The notes: a model not told the origin generated them from the sequence alone. 64,000 nucleotides of DNA from Escarpia spicata (GCA_963995525.1 OZ023207.1:31910866-31974865), one strand, 5' to 3'. Shown: positions 45,545 through 58,275, counted from the first letter of the stretch. Numbers and translations are program-made.

Positions 45545-45890
45545 GAAGTAAAATAATACTCGTATTGCTATGCTATTGGCATTAGGTTAAACAAGCAATG
45601 TAGTATCAGCTTCTACTTTTCATGTAGCCAAGCTCATGACGCAAGGGCCATTTTCCCGAAGTATTTGTTCCTGTGATTGTTAAGTTACGTATTACGCGCA
45701 CTTTACGTTTTACGTTTCGAACAACTGATTTACGACATAAGAGAACCCTAACATACACGGGGTACTTTGAAAATATATAGATAAGTCTTACGTCCTATTC
45801 GTGGTATCGTAGATTAATCCCTGACAGTTTGGCGCTCGAAGTTCAACCCCCCTAAGAGGAAGACGTTAACGTTCCCGCATACATACGCAT
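45545..45890 (+). repeat. Dispersed repeat D2, copy 1
   Basis: Aligns in the same orientation with 54432-54790: CGTATTGCTATGCTATTGGC, ACGCGCACTTTACGTTTTAC, CGAACAACTGATTTAC, GTCCTATTCGTGG and CGTAGATTAATCCCTGA recur in order. No frame or transposon ends recognised. Confidence 0.8.
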
Positions 45891-46744
45891 ACGATTATAA
45901 TTAGATTCTAGTAAGGGATGCATGTATGGAAGAATATATTAATAAACATACTACCATGTACAGCCAGCAAGGAGGGTGTATGGACTGTTCAATGACAATC
46001 AAGTGTCCAAGAGAGCCAAATAGTTGACACACCGAACCATGTCAATATATATACTCTTTAACAAAGAATGAGGGAGCTTGACGAAGATACATGAAAGTCG
46101 AACCATTCCAGTGTATACGAAGGAGAAGATAAGTGTATAAAAAAACGTGGCCCAGAACACGAAGGTGAATGTGAAGTTAGACCCAGGTTACGTTGGCTTA
46201 ACAGTATCAGCAGTCACCTAGACGAAACGAATATCACCTTCAATAATTGTTTTTTTTATGAACACACCGATAGGCTGGATTGCACAAAGGTAGATGGTTT
46301 CTTGCTGACAGGACTTCTATGCTGTCACCTCGATTCCAACGCGGAGGATGGTAAGGATGGAAAGAACCACACCAGTGACGAGTATATATTCGAAAGCAAT
46401 TTTTAACAATTTATTTTAGTACAATAAAATAGCTGTGACAACGAGCTACAGATGAACTCTGCTGTCGGACCGTCTGTACCGTGAATGTCGCGATGTTAAT
46501 GTCTACAACATTTAGACTTGGTGTCTAGTTTAGGTTCCGACAATTACTTTGGTCATCCACAGTGACGTTCCAGTCTATTGATTCTGACTATATTTTTGTC
46601 GAACAGTTGATTTTATCAACGCAATCAGCTGCCTTCAGAGCATGAAGGTAACACAATAAAAACAAATATAATTACAGCCGTCTGTCTGCGAGACTGCGAC
46701 AGAATTAAATTAGTTTGCACACTAAGTCTTGTGTGAGTCGGAGT

Positions 46745-46880
46745 TTGTGCGTGTGCGTGTGCGTGTGCGTGTGCGCGTGTGTGAGTGTGAGTGAGTGTGT
46801 TTGTATATGAGTGAGTGAGTGTGCGTGCGTGCGTGCGTGCGTGCGTGCTTGCGTGCGTGCGTGCGTGCGTGCGTGCGTCC
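46745..46880. repeat. (GTGC/GTGT/GAGT) microsatellite
   Basis: Alternating purine-pyrimidine tract of GCGTGT, GAGT and GCGT runs. Potential Z-DNA. Confidence 0.95.
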
Positions 46881-48115
46881 GTATGTTATGTATGTAACTT
46901 GGCTTCTGTTCCCGTCTTCTCCAGCGCCCAATTGCACGTGTGATTCATAAATTGTATATAAACAGATATGACGCATTGCATGTGTAGTGTTCGTTGAACA
47001 CTTGATGCAAGTTGGGGCTCGTAGATGATCCTCAAACCTGAACCTCCTTCGCGATGTATTCGCTACTCGCATTCACTAGCAATTGTTCATAGTCATCTTT
47101 CATTTGTATATCTAGGATTGCAGCGACGATTGTTCACAGCGATCTTTGTATTTTTAGGTTTGCAGCGACGATTGATTCTTGCCCGTAAATATTTCCTGTA
47201 TCAACCGATGCATGGTAAGACAGTTTCGTGTAAATACTATATATTCAATTCACCACTGCGACCCATCTTATCAGTGCCAATCATTATGGTACCGGCACCG
47301 TCTATGACTATTAATTTCTATTTTTGAAACTTATGGTGAATATTTCCTTTTGAATACAGCTGTATTTCCTTTTCCCAGAACGGTGGCATACTCCCAAATG
47401 TAAGTTGACAATCCCTTGACTTGATATGTGTCACAGGATTTTCGTTGGCACCGTTTTAAATTGACAACATACAAGAAGATTATTCATTTATATTATGACA
47501 CGAATGTTTGGTTTTCTTAATTAATATCTGATGCTACTTTACATTTATTTCGACTACGCCTCTGCGCAATATGATGCAATAGTCAACAATTACATATTGG
47601 CCTTTAAAGGATAAGAAAAACGCACAAGAAATGTGTAAACGGAGAAACAGACATAAATGAGAAAGACGACACTCGTGTTGCTGTCAGACTGACATTTGCT
47701 GCGGCTAGACGGATGTGAATGACCGAAGGAGTCACAATATATATTGCACGTGCTGACGACATCCTGGAACATGGCTGGATATATTTACAAAGGGTGCTTT
47801 CACGGAAACGTGATTGTCAAACTCTAAACCAATGGTTGGCGAATAAAAACGTATCACGTGTCATTACATGCACAACCTCCTGGGTAATTTTATACTCATA
47901 ACTCGTAAACATTAAAGTGTTTATCAATGATCAGGGACTATCGTCTCGCTTGCACTACATTTTTCGGCATTCTAGGATACATTATATATACATTAGGTTT
48001 CGCTCCAATCACGAAAGACATTACTTTTTAATTGTTATGTCATTTACCCTTTGATCGGTAGATGGCGCCACAGTGGACACCACTACATAATAATTATGTA
48101 AGTCGGCGAATACTT

Positions 48116-48176
48116 CGGCAGACTGTTGATATCTTCGGCAGACTGTTGATATCTTCGGCAGACTGTTGATATCTTC
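48116..48176. repeat. 20-bp tandem repeat, 3 copies
   Basis: CTTCGGCAGACTGTTGATAT three times in tandem. Confidence 0.97.
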
Positions 48177-48892
48177 GTAGGGTTTAGTCACTGATCTCTA
48201 TAAATAAAGATCAGTGGACTTGACCCGGGGTGCCAAGTCTATTGCTCTGGTCGTAGAACGTCCGCCGTTTCTTTAGTTTTTACGGAATCTAACCATTTTC
48301 AAATCTGCATCCACCGTCACAGCGCAATGTCAAGGTTATATAAATTAATTTACGTGTTATGAATCCATATATAGGCCTACCGCCAAATGAACAGTCACCA
48401 ACATTATTTAATTACTCAAAAATTCAAAAAATTATCCGGCCACTAGCGGAATCCCCCTTCCAAAACTTCCCCTCGTCACCGCAGTGCGAGGATCGTGACG
48501 CCAAATTTCATTTTCAGCTAACACGTCATGACAAGCGTAGGTGTAATATTGGAGCATGTCGGCAGGCGTCACGACCTCGACTCACTGTCCGCAGCCCAGA
48601 CCCGCAGAGCATCAGTTTCATTGTTGGACAATCGAACTGAGCGCGAGGTGCGATCGAGATAGGATCGCAGTCGGGATCGGGGCGTTTGCAGACACTCTCT
48701 AATATTTGGCACTTGTGTGCTTTGTGATTTGCCGACTACCAGTGAGTGCGTATTCGCATTTAGAAGATGTATGTATAAATCATCCCTTTTCAAGTGAAGA
48801 TCGGCATTCTGGAGAAAAAACAGTAAACGTGTTATTGCTATTGATAGAATGACAATTATCATATCTGGTGTACATGATTCCTCTACTAGTCT

Positions 48893-50014
48893 TGCAATCG
48901 CTTCGCAGTCGCTTCGTTGAACGCTTATCAGAACGACCCCGCTAAGGTTGTCGCAGTCGCTTCGTTGAATTCTTATCAGAATGACCCCGCTAAGGTTGTC
49001 GCAGTCGCTTCGTTGAACTCTTATCAGAATGACCCCGCTAAGGTTGTCGTAGTCGCTTCGTTGAACTCTTATTAGAATGACCCCGCTAAGGTTGTCGTAG
49101 TCGCTTCGTTGAACTCTTATTAGAATGACCCCGCTAAGGTTGTCGCAGTCGCTTCGTTGAACTCTTATCAGAACGACCCCGCTACGATTGTCGCAGTCGC
49201 AGTCGCTTCGTTGAACTCTTATTAGAATGACCCCGCTAAGGTTGTCGCAGTCGCTTCGTTGAACTCTTATCAGAACGACCCCGCTAAGATTGTCGCAGTC
49301 GCAGTCGCTTCGTTGAACTCTTATCAGAACGACCCCGCTAAGGTTGTCGCAGTCGCTTCGTTGAACTCTTATCAGAATGACCCCGCTAAGATTGTCGCAG
49401 TCGCTTCATTGAACTCTTATTAGAATGACCCCGCTAAGGTTGTCGCAGTCGCTTCGTTGAACTCTTATCAGAACGACCCCGCTAAGATTGTCGCAGTCGC
49501 TTCGTTGAACTCTTATTAGAATGACCCCGCTAAGGTTGTCGCAGTCGCTTCGTTGAACTCTTATCAGAATGACCCCGCTAAGGTTGTCGCAGTCGCTTCA
49601 TTGAACTCTTATTAGAATGACCCCGCTAAGGTTGTCGCAGTCGCTTCGTTGAACTCTTATTAGAATGACCCCGCTAAGATTGTCGCAGTCACTTCATTGA
49701 ACTCTTATTAGAATGACCCCGCTAAGGTTGTCGCAGTCGCTTCGTTGAACTCTTATTAGAATGACCCCGCTAAGGTTGTCGCAGTCGCTTCGTTGAACTC
49801 TTATCAGAACGACCCCGCTAAGGTTGTCGCAGTCGCTTCGTTGAACTCTTATCAGAACGACCCCGCTAAGGTTGTCGCAGTCGCTTCGTTGAACTCTTAT
49901 CAGAACGACCCCGCTAAGGTTGTCGCAGTCGCTTCGTTGAACTCTTATCAGAACGACCCCGCTAAGGTTGTCGCAGTCGCTTCGTTGAACTCTTATCAAA
50001 AACCCCGCTAAGGT
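48893..50014. repeat. 48-bp minisatellite, about 23 copies
   Basis: Units of 48 bp with core GTCGCAGTCGCTTCGTTGAA and ATGACCCCGCTAAGGTTG. Variants are CAGAACG, CAGAATG and TAGAATG (the last brings a stop into one frame). Two units carry an extra CAGTCG. Open frames on both strands are artefacts of the 16-codon period. Confidence 0.96.
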
Positions 50015-50404
50015 TGTCGCAATTGCCACAGAGAACCTGACGTTTAGCTATCACACTGGAACGTCAGAAAAGGCGATATCTAAATCGAAACTCATGCGCC
50101 CAATTTATGAACAGGCCCTCTGAAAGTGTGCTCAGTGCTCGGAAGTAACGCTTATCACGAAGTCGTAACACTTCTGGCTCGTTCTACACACGTGTATCCT
50201 TCAGAGGACAGTCTCTCATTCAATTATTCGGTGACGAAAAAATCATCCAAACAATAGCAAGCGAGTGCAGTGAGTGTTAAGCTTACCCCGAAATGCAGAT
50301 TATTGATGAGAGGTCAGATTGGATTATTTCATCTCGGGAAAGCACTTTATATATTCTCAATAGAAATGCAAAAAGAGCACTTTTTAATGCAATCGTAGTA
50401 GTTT

Positions 50405-50530
50405 TGTATGCAAGCATGCATGAATGCATGCATACTAGCATATTTGCATGCAAACATGCATGCATCACTGTATGTATGCATGCATGCATGCATACATGCA
50501 TACATGCATACATGCATACATACATACATA
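50405..50530. repeat. (GCAT)n / (CATA)n microsatellite
   Basis: GCATGCAT-type self-complementary tract with interruptions, merging into the CA tract on the right. Confidence 0.95.
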
Positions 50531-50539
50531 TACAGCAGT

Positions 50540-50593
50540 AAGTATGAGCACATACACACACATACAAACACATTCATCCATGCACATACAAAT

Positions 50594-50668
<75 letters not shown>

Positions 50669-50779
50669 GGCACACACACTCACACACGCATAACACTCAC
50701 TCACTCACTAATATACAAACACACTCACTCACTCACTCACTCACTCACTCACTCACTCACTCACTCACTCACTCACTCA

Positions 50780-50816
<37 letters not shown>

Positions 50817-50850
50817 GCACGCACACATACACACACACTCACTCGCACAA
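50540..50850. repeat. (CA)n and (ACTC)n microsatellites
   Basis: About 36 uninterrupted CA units (50595-50666), then (ACTC)n runs (50693-50715 and 50722-50779), then (CA)n and (GCAC)n. Confidence 0.97.
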
Positions 50851-51094
50851 AGCTGTTATTTGCTGAGTGGTTCTTCACACAACACGTCTGTTGTCAACTG
50901 CAGAAGTCGCGACTTGATTTAGCGCTATATCGAAGATCTCAAAAATCGATAACGCGTCTTGCGTTTCCTCGAAAAGGACGCGTGTCGCGATTGAGTTCTT
51001 TCTCCGAAGTACAGTGATATACTGGTGTTTTACATTCACAAAAAACATATGTTGACCTTTTGTTGCATTGACAGATGTTATTATATTACATCGC

Positions 51095-51269
51095 ACGCAT
51101 GCACACACGCGCACACGCGCACACGCGCACACGCTCACACGCGCACACGCGCACACGCGCACACACGCACACACGCACACACGCACACACGCACACACGC
51201 ACACACGCACTATCACACACACACAAACGCACATACGCCTACGTTCGCACATACATACATTTGTGTGTG

Positions 51270-51309
<40 letters not shown>

Positions 51310-51366
51310 TGTGTGTGCGTGCGTGCGTGCGTGTGCGCGTGTGCGCGTGTGCGCGTGTGCGTGTGT
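51095..51366. repeat. Inverted (GCACAC)n / (GTGCGT)n tract
   Basis: The left half is ACACGCGC and ACACACGC repeats, the right half GTGCGTGC and GTGTGCGC repeats, with about 50 bases between. The halves are complementary over roughly 100 bases each, so a large imperfect hairpin or cruciform is possible. Alternating purine-pyrimidine throughout. Confidence 0.9.
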
Positions 51367-51370
51367 TTAA

Positions 51371-54300
51371 AAAAGTTGACTCAAACATTTCCCGAGCAGC
51401 ACCTGTCCACTTGCAAGTGACAAGTGTCTCCGTGGCGGGTCCCTTGTACATAATTAATAACCTAGTGCAGCGACACGTCGGCAGCACGTGGCTGAAATAA
51501 CAGTCGTCACAACCAACATTTGTTGCTCTGTGTGGCTTGCTGAGTGGTTTCAGCAAGCCACACATAACTTGCTCTGATGCCACCCAACAGCTCAGGCCTG
51601 TGACAACCTCGTAATGTATCGGTCGCTAGTATAAATGTTCCTGGCGTACATGATTGTATTGTACTCTCGACATTTCGATAACACTAATTTAAAGATATAT
51701 GTTTAGATCTTTAAAAGAAAGCTAATCAGTGTGTTTCGTCAGCACATGCCCACACAGGCCAAATGCAGACACCTGGGAAAGAGTACATACGAAAGTACCT
51801 AAGACGGTTCCAAAAATAATATGCATTTATTATTTTTTTTAAACGGTCCAGTTTTAAAATATTGAACGATTACTAAAATTCTGACAGAAACATTTTCTAG
51901 GGCACGAGCTACTGAAGGAAGAGTGTCGACACACGAATTTGTTCTCAGACGGACACATTATCTGCTAATCGTGTAAAGGCGAACATAGTAAATATGTTTG
52001 TAGACAACATTGACAAATATCCAAGAAAGCCGGACTGCTGATACAGCAAAAGCTTCATCAATCACTGTCACTACTCATTTGAAGAGGTTTGTGCTGCCTG
52101 GTGACCCAGGTAACCACCAGGCGACCAGTGTCGTATGAACTGCTTATTACGTGTCTACACGATAATGAAACGGAAGTTACGGACGAAACCACATTTCCTA
52201 AAGACGTGGCAACGGAAATAATTGAGCGAGGCGGGGCAATGAGATTGGTGAAGGTGCGCACGTAACAGTCACATGAGAGCACGCGGATTGCTCGTTAAAA
52301 ATATATTTGAATAAAATAAGCATTTAATTACTTTCCCAACAAATCCACTGTTTAATGTCACCAGTCTGATGGACGGCGCGCTGGTTTTATAATGAAAAAG
52401 TGCAGAACACGCAGTACACAAATGGCGTTGATTGTATCTAGTCTTGCCAAGGAGAAACGTAGGGTTTTAAGGTAGGTTTACACGATCGACTGGATGTCAG
52501 ATTAATTGGCCAACTCTGTGTTATCCAACTAAACAGACCAGTTGCTCGTATAAACAGCGGTTTACATCACGTTTTGTCCCGTTTAGTTAGTGAAACATAT
52601 AATCTCGTTGAAATTGAAGTTGTTGCGCGAAAGCTGTTCGTTCGTGAAATGTCATCACTGGAAGGCAATGATTGTCTGTAGCCACCTACTCAGTTATACA
52701 TTGGCGTATCTGAGGCAATGGAGGCTGAACAATATTGTTCAAGCTTCCAAACGGCATCAGGTAGACTCGAAGCACCCTCCCGACTGACAAAGTGACAGCG
52801 TATGTTGTAACACCACGCTTCCGCGCCCTGCGTGTTATCGTGACATTTACGCAACGAACATAACATAAAAGTTTCCAGTTGTACACATAAATAATTGTTG
52901 AAGCGGTAGTGTCGGCTCATCTGGCCGACACGTGTGGCGCGCCCGGCCAGCGCAGAGGCGACGACATGATTTCGACAGACGTGGAGCTGAGCAGTATCGA
53001 CCGGGGCTCCTTAGTGTCGATACCCATAATACGAACAAAACGAACGTGGCAATAAAGGAGACGGGCAGGAGTGATGGGCGTCGGGCGGCAATGAAGACAG
53101 TCCAAAACAAATAGGTATATGGAGTCACGAGGAACTTACGACATACATCGCCGTGTGTATGTGTGTGTTTGTGTGTGCGTGCGTGCGTGCGCGCGTATGT
53201 GTGCGTGCGTGTGTTAGTGCGTGCGTGCGTTCGTTCGTGCACGTTTGTGTGAGCGCGCGCGGCGCATGGTGCCAAGACGATGAACGACACAAAATAAAGA
53301 GGAGACACGTTTTTTTCACCCAGACATACGCATGTGCAAACCTGCATACAGCGAGACACGACAGAGAACTGGCCACACTCAAAGCACGCACTATTCCTCG
53401 CAAAACCACATCGCGTCGAAATACCAAAGTCAGAAACAACAAGCTGGAACCTAACAATAGAATGCCGTGATGCTGAACTCGACTCGTTTTCAGACAAGCA
53501 ATATGTTGTCTTGCATCTACTGAGGTTGCGTGGCAGTTCTCGCAGAGTTATCAGTTTGTCAGTGCTGTTGCGGCCTGGGCCTTCCCAATATACAAGAGCC
53601 GCCGTGATACCGGGGGTCTGTGCCGTGATAACGCAGTCAGGAGCTCTGTAGTCTGCCAGTACTTGTCTCTGTGTACATTATGTTCCCAATGAATTTTCTG
53701 GATAGCGTGGACGATAGAATAAATACGTGCATATCTTTTTGTGTATTCTATTTATGTCTGCGCATTATAGTGTCAGCGTACTGCGTATACACGCCTAACC
53801 GAGTGTGGCTGACGGTGCACGTTACACATTTCTGCGCGTATGTACGCGTGCTTGCGTACTTGCTTGTATGCCCACGACGCAGGAAGTATGCTATACGCGG
53901 CTCAATGAACCATTGGATTCTGCAGCTGTTGGCATGGCTGTGCGGCCACAATAGCCTATTCACCGTTAATGTGCAATTAAGGAACAGCAGTACGTATCAA
54001 TCCGTGTTGCTTACATGACAAATAGGTAGGCCACAGCTTCACAATATCGACACAGCGGGTGTCACGAGGATGGGTGACACCCGTTATTGAACTGGTTTAG
54101 AAATGACCATCGGCATCATTTTGAACAGCACTAATGCCAACATTCCAAAATGGTAGACGTTTAAAGCTATGGTGCAACCAATCCTATCAACAGTTGATAT
54201 CATCGAGACATCGGTTTCTGGGCTTTATTATCACATACTAACAAACATGTCAGTCACCTGACGGGATGCTTTGGTAGTTGACGGTCGTGATAATAGATGT

Positions 54301-54431
54301 ACCAAATTACACAGCATCGTTACATAGACACCATAACGCGCTCGCAGATACTCGTTATTTGCTCAAAATTACGAAGGTCGGCGAGAATGTTAAGTTTACG
54401 TCCATCGATAGGGCCTAGTCGTGATAGAGTA
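51371..54431. other. Intergenic, no gene recognised
   Basis: Contains a perfect 15-bp hairpin at 51529-51564 and a (GTGC)n patch at 53155-53265. A minus-strand frame at 52847-53160 with a hydrophobic stretch (PVSFIATFVLFVLWVSTL) has no recognisable family, start or exon edge. Confidence 0.35.
51529..51564. repeat. Perfect 15-bp inverted repeat with 6-base loop
   Basis: TGTGTGGCTTGCTGA, loop GTGGTT, TCAGCAAGCCACACA. No U-run follows and the organism is eukaryotic, so a terminator is not implied. It is too short for a typical miRNA precursor. Confidence 0.9.
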
Positions 54432-54790
54432 GAATTGTCAAATAATATTCGTATTGCTACGCTATTGGCACGAGGGTAGACATAAGCATTACCGTGTCAG
54501 CGTCTACTTTAAGTTGCCAAGTCCATGGGGTCGTTTTCCCAAAGTACTTGCCGCGCGTCCGTGGTTGCTGCGATTGTTAAGTTACCTTTTAAATATTACG
54601 CGCACATTATGTTATACGTTCCGAACAACTGATTTACCCATAAAAGGTGAAAATCGTGACGTATGTGGGGTATTTTGAACGGATATAGGTCATGTGTCCT
54701 ATTCGTGGGGTCGTAGATTAATTCCTGAAAGTTTAGTGGTCGAGGTTCAAGCCGTTAAACGTTAACTTACCTGGATGCATATATATATAC
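54432..54790 (+). repeat. Dispersed repeat D2, copy 2
   Basis: Second copy of the repeat at 45545-45890, same orientation, with moderate divergence and a ~30-bp insertion around 54548-54575. It is followed by (GCAT)n/(ACGT)n/(ACAT)n simple sequence (54780-54880). Confidence 0.8.
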
Positions 54791-54967
54791 ATTCATTCAT
54801 GAATGCATGCATACATACCTACGTACGTACGTACGTGCATGCATGTGTACATACATACATACATACATACATACATACAACTGATATTATCATCCACGGG
54901 AAAAGATTAAAATATTAACCCTCACTGACAGTTAGTTTACAAAACAAATAGTAGCAATTGTTAACAC

Positions 54968-55110
54968 CAGGATGTATCGCCGGGACAACTTTCGCGTGTC
55001 GCGAAAACAGTGTCCTCTGTGATATGGCGGCGGCTTTTGGCATGTTAAAAACTCTCCTTACATTTAACGACGGATTTTAATGGAATTGCCGTATAAGCTC
55101 GTTACCTTAG
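54968..55110 (+). repeat. Dispersed repeat D3, copy 1
   Basis: Aligns with 58128-58275: CCGGGxCACTT, GATATGGCGGCGGCTTTTGG/GATACGGCAGCGCCTTTTTG, CTTACxT and AACxACGGATTTT in the same order. Confidence 0.6.
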
Positions 55111-55479
55111 TGATGTAACCAACTGGTTCCATCGCCAACGGAAGTTGGAGCTCTAAAATATAATATTATAAATATATTTCCAACAGAGGTTGTTTAAAAC
55201 ATAATCTGCCGTGTTAGTTCACCTCTTGTTTAAAACTGATTACGTGTGTTGTACTTGTAATGTGCCAATATGTTGCCTCTGTAACCACATCAAGTTAATG
55301 TCTTAGATAGCATTGCCTTCGACTCACGGGGCCGTTCAAAGGGCTACAGTTTACCCCCCCCCCCACTATCCCCCCGGAGACCTCACATCCTGTCAATTCG
55401 AACTCCTACTTAACTTCTCTGAGAAGCATTCAGCCACGCCACAAATATTGCACGAAGACTATTCGTTTAAAAAACATCG

Positions 55480-55630
55480 TCCCATGGCATTAACAGCCAG
55501 GTACTCATTTACACGGCAGGTTGCAGTGAAGCAACGTGGTGTGAACGAAAGTCGAAATTACAGCAAAGGGATTCGAGCCACGATCACCTAGGCTGATAAG
55601 TTCTAACACTGTGCTACGTCGCCCTACACT
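55480..55630 (-). mobile_element. tRNA-derived SINE (family S, copy 1)
   Basis: Minus strand: A-box TAGCACAGTGTTAGAAC and B-box GTGGCTCGAATCCC at tRNA spacing, then a body with CACCACGTTGCTTCA...GAGTACCTGGCTG. The body matches those at 60741-60905 and 61894-61965. Confidence 0.7.
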
Positions 55631-56228
55631 TTCTCTTCTAGGTCACAAGACAGTGAGATGTAATTTGCTATGACATTTGTCGGAACCATTCCGAAAGACT
55701 GACTAGCTTCCACTCAATATCCGATCCTCCGCACAGGACCAAAGTCACAGTAGCGATGCTCGAATGTCGTCGCCATGACAACGACGTCGTGACCCAATTA
55801 AAGGTATTCCTAGTCGTAATAATCTCGTCGGCGATATAACCATGCGGAATGTACGGATATTGACTAGCCCTTCGATTTGAAGTTAGTTCAAGTAACCGAT
55901 TCATTACTCAGACATTTACTGTCAGTCCTTCGCGTTTTGAACTAGGCTCGCTTGTCAATCTCTCATTCGCCTTAGTGAACTCGCCACAACGTGTCTAGAC
56001 CTCAAGGAGTCTATGCAACTTGAGCTTGCCTGTAACTTGCTGAGAGAATTGACATATACTCATCACATGACATGTTGCTTAGCAAAAACTCAGCCAAGCT
56101 ATCACAAAATGGATACCGAACACGTGGAGCGTTCAGACATTCCATCGTATATTTTATTGCAATTGTAGCCCACAAACTGTTCTACGACAAAAACTTAATG
56201 CAACATTTTAAAAGTGACATACGTAATA

Positions 56229-56305
56229 GTGATGCCCTGATGGTGATGCTTTGAAGGTGATGCCTTCATGGTGATGCTTTGATGGTGATGCTTTGATGGT
56301 GATGC
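56229..56305. repeat. 15-bp GATGGTGATGCTTTG repeat, about 5 copies
   Basis: Imperfect tandem copies of GATGGTGATGCTTTG. Confidence 0.93.
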
Positions 56306-56467
56306 ATTTTACAATATAAATGTTGTCAACATTGTTGCCAAAGGCAACGTTTAATGGAGATCACGCGTATAATTTAGATTGTGATGTAGACTGGATTAAT
56401 CAATAGACTAGGTGGTTTATAAGTTAGTATATAATAGTTAACGTAACCGGTTGTGACGAGATGGTGT

Positions 56468-56520
56468 TCGCCTGAATAGGTCTGCCAGGGAGTGAAGTGT
56501 AAAAAGCTTTGAGTAGCCCA
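56468..56520 (-). repeat. Dispersed element related to the 72-bp array, at the edge of a 68-bp array
   Basis: Minus strand: ACTCCCTGGCAGACCTATTC preceded by GCTACTCAAAGCTTTTTACA, the same blocks as the element at 13156-13216. It abuts the start of the 68-bp minisatellite. Confidence 0.7.
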
Positions 56521-56522
56521 AA

Positions 56523-57012
56523 GGAACTTACTTTATTTTACTTTAATGAACAAAGTGGTGTTATTACATCCGAACACATCAGGTCTCATCATTACATACT
56601 TTACTTTACTTTAACGTATAAAGTGGTGTTATTACATCCGAACACATCAGGTCTCATCATTACATACTTTACTTTACTTTAACGTACAATGTGGTGTTAT
56701 TACATCCGAACACATCAGGTCTCATCATTACATACTTTACTTTACTTTAACGTACAAAATGGTGTTATTGCATCCGAACAAATCCGTTATCAGCATTACA
56801 TACTTTAGTTTACTTTAACGTATAAAGTGGTGTTATTACATCCGTACACATCAGGTCTCATAAGTACATACTTTATTTTACTTTAACGTACAAAGTGGTG
56901 TTATTACATCCGAACACATCAGGTCTCATCATTACATACTTTACTTTACTTTATTTTAACGTACAAAGTGGTGTTATTGCATCCGAACACATCAGTTCTC
57001 AGCATTACATAC
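56523..57012. repeat. 68-bp minisatellite, about 7 copies
   Basis: Units of about 68 bp with GTGGTGTTATTACATCCGAA and TACTTTACTTTACTTTAACG. Some units are shortened or lengthened in the TTTAC run. Confidence 0.95.
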
Positions 57013-58127
57013 TTTTCGTCTTAAACTTTTTTCGCCAACGATTTTATTTCTGTAGTCGCAAATTACGACACAGTGCCAACTAAACAAGACGAACACCTCC
57101 CGGTAAAGCGCCGTCTAGAGAATGGTTTGCCTCTAATTTTGTCCGCAGTTTATATATGTGTCCGACAGGTAGAACGAATCCTCGGTATAAACAACAAACA
57201 TGGGTTTTAGTCAGTTCATTGTCACTAGGTGACATTTGCTGAGTATTCTCAAAAGGGCATTTTCAGTGGTAAAAGCGAATGTTTCAATAAAAAGATTAAC
57301 TTTCTGGACACAACAATTTACAATGGACCTTTTCGATGACATAAAATGGTACCAGGATAACAACTACCATTTACTGATGGAACTTTGATACTTTCAAGAA
57401 TTTTTTCCATAAAACAATTACTTTATTGACGAGGCCCAAAGAGGCACTCTTCTAAACAAAACGCAGATTATTTGTGCCGTTATTGATAACCAAATGTGTC
57501 AAGTTGATATATCGCAGCCAGTGGAGTAGCTCAAAAGAACCGCCACATATTGATTATTGTAATATAACTGTTGTCTCAGCTGCAGGTGAGAATATTTTTG
57601 CGCATCAGTCCATTCTGCTAGTGTGTGACATTTTAAAAATGTGTTCCAATTATATCTGGCTGAGTTGGAAAGCAGACTAGGGTGGTAGCGAAGAAAAGGA
57701 AGGTAAAAATTAAGAAGACGAAATAGCGTTAAGACATAGGCCTATCTCGAAAGGACAGCGGTAAACAGCTGAAAGAGTGAGAGAATGAAAGAAGATCGAA
57801 ATAAATAGATACGACTCGTCAAAAGGGTGAAACAAACCACGTGACATGGCGCCCAACCCCCATGAAATCAAAGAGGAAACGAAGAATCTGGCTAAATGTT
57901 ATGCCTTGAAGTTACTTTGAAGCAATGTCACCAATTATACTAACATCGTTGAATTATGTCATTCTTGTGGTGTTAACTTGTCATTTCGACGCTTGCGTCT
58001 TGATTTGTTCACGCCACGTTGTTCCGTGGCACCGTTTCACTAACGTTCTTATCAGTCCGATTTTGTTCTTTACAATCGATTTCGCTCCTCAACAGTGATC
58101 TTATATACTGAATACTGTCGACACCAG
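57013..58127. other. Intergenic, no gene recognised
   Basis: Short unsupported frames only, including one at 57552-57636 (CNITVVSAAGENIFAHQSIL) that vaguely recalls a BTB strand but has no supporting context. Confidence 0.35.
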
Positions 58128-58275
58128 GCTGCACCACCGGGTCACTTCCGCCGGTGTGTCACGGAAATGATCTCCGCGGTGATACGGCAGCGCCTTTTTG
58201 CATTATGAAAAAGCACCTTACGTCAACAACGGATTTTTTTGTATTAATGATGGACTTTCTTTATTAGCTCATTAT
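58128..58275 (+). repeat. Dispersed repeat D3, copy 2
   Basis: Partner of 54968-55110, same orientation, moderately diverged. Confidence 0.6.

Larger units (their letters stand above)
45891..48892. other. Intergenic, no gene recognised
   Basis: Includes a GTGC/GCGT-rich microsatellite (46745-46880), a two-copy repeat with GGTTTGCAGCGACGATTG (47110-47175), three tandem copies of a 20-bp unit (48116-48176) and scattered short frames without support. Confidence 0.4.

Noticed and set aside
48893..50029. Frames of 72 and 111 codons with LNSYQNDPAKV repeats
   Set aside because: 48-bp minisatellite artefact. A TAG variant of the unit interrupts it repeatedly.
52847..53497. 216-codon minus-strand frame with a hydrophobic segment
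   Set aside because: Half of it runs through a GTGC microsatellite (Thr-His/Ala-Arg repeats). The rest matches no family I know and has no clear exon edges.
57474..57680. Short frame with a BTB-like strand (ITVVSAAGENIFAHQS)
   Set aside because: Only ~20 residues resemble the motif. The remainder of the domain, splice sites and context are missing.
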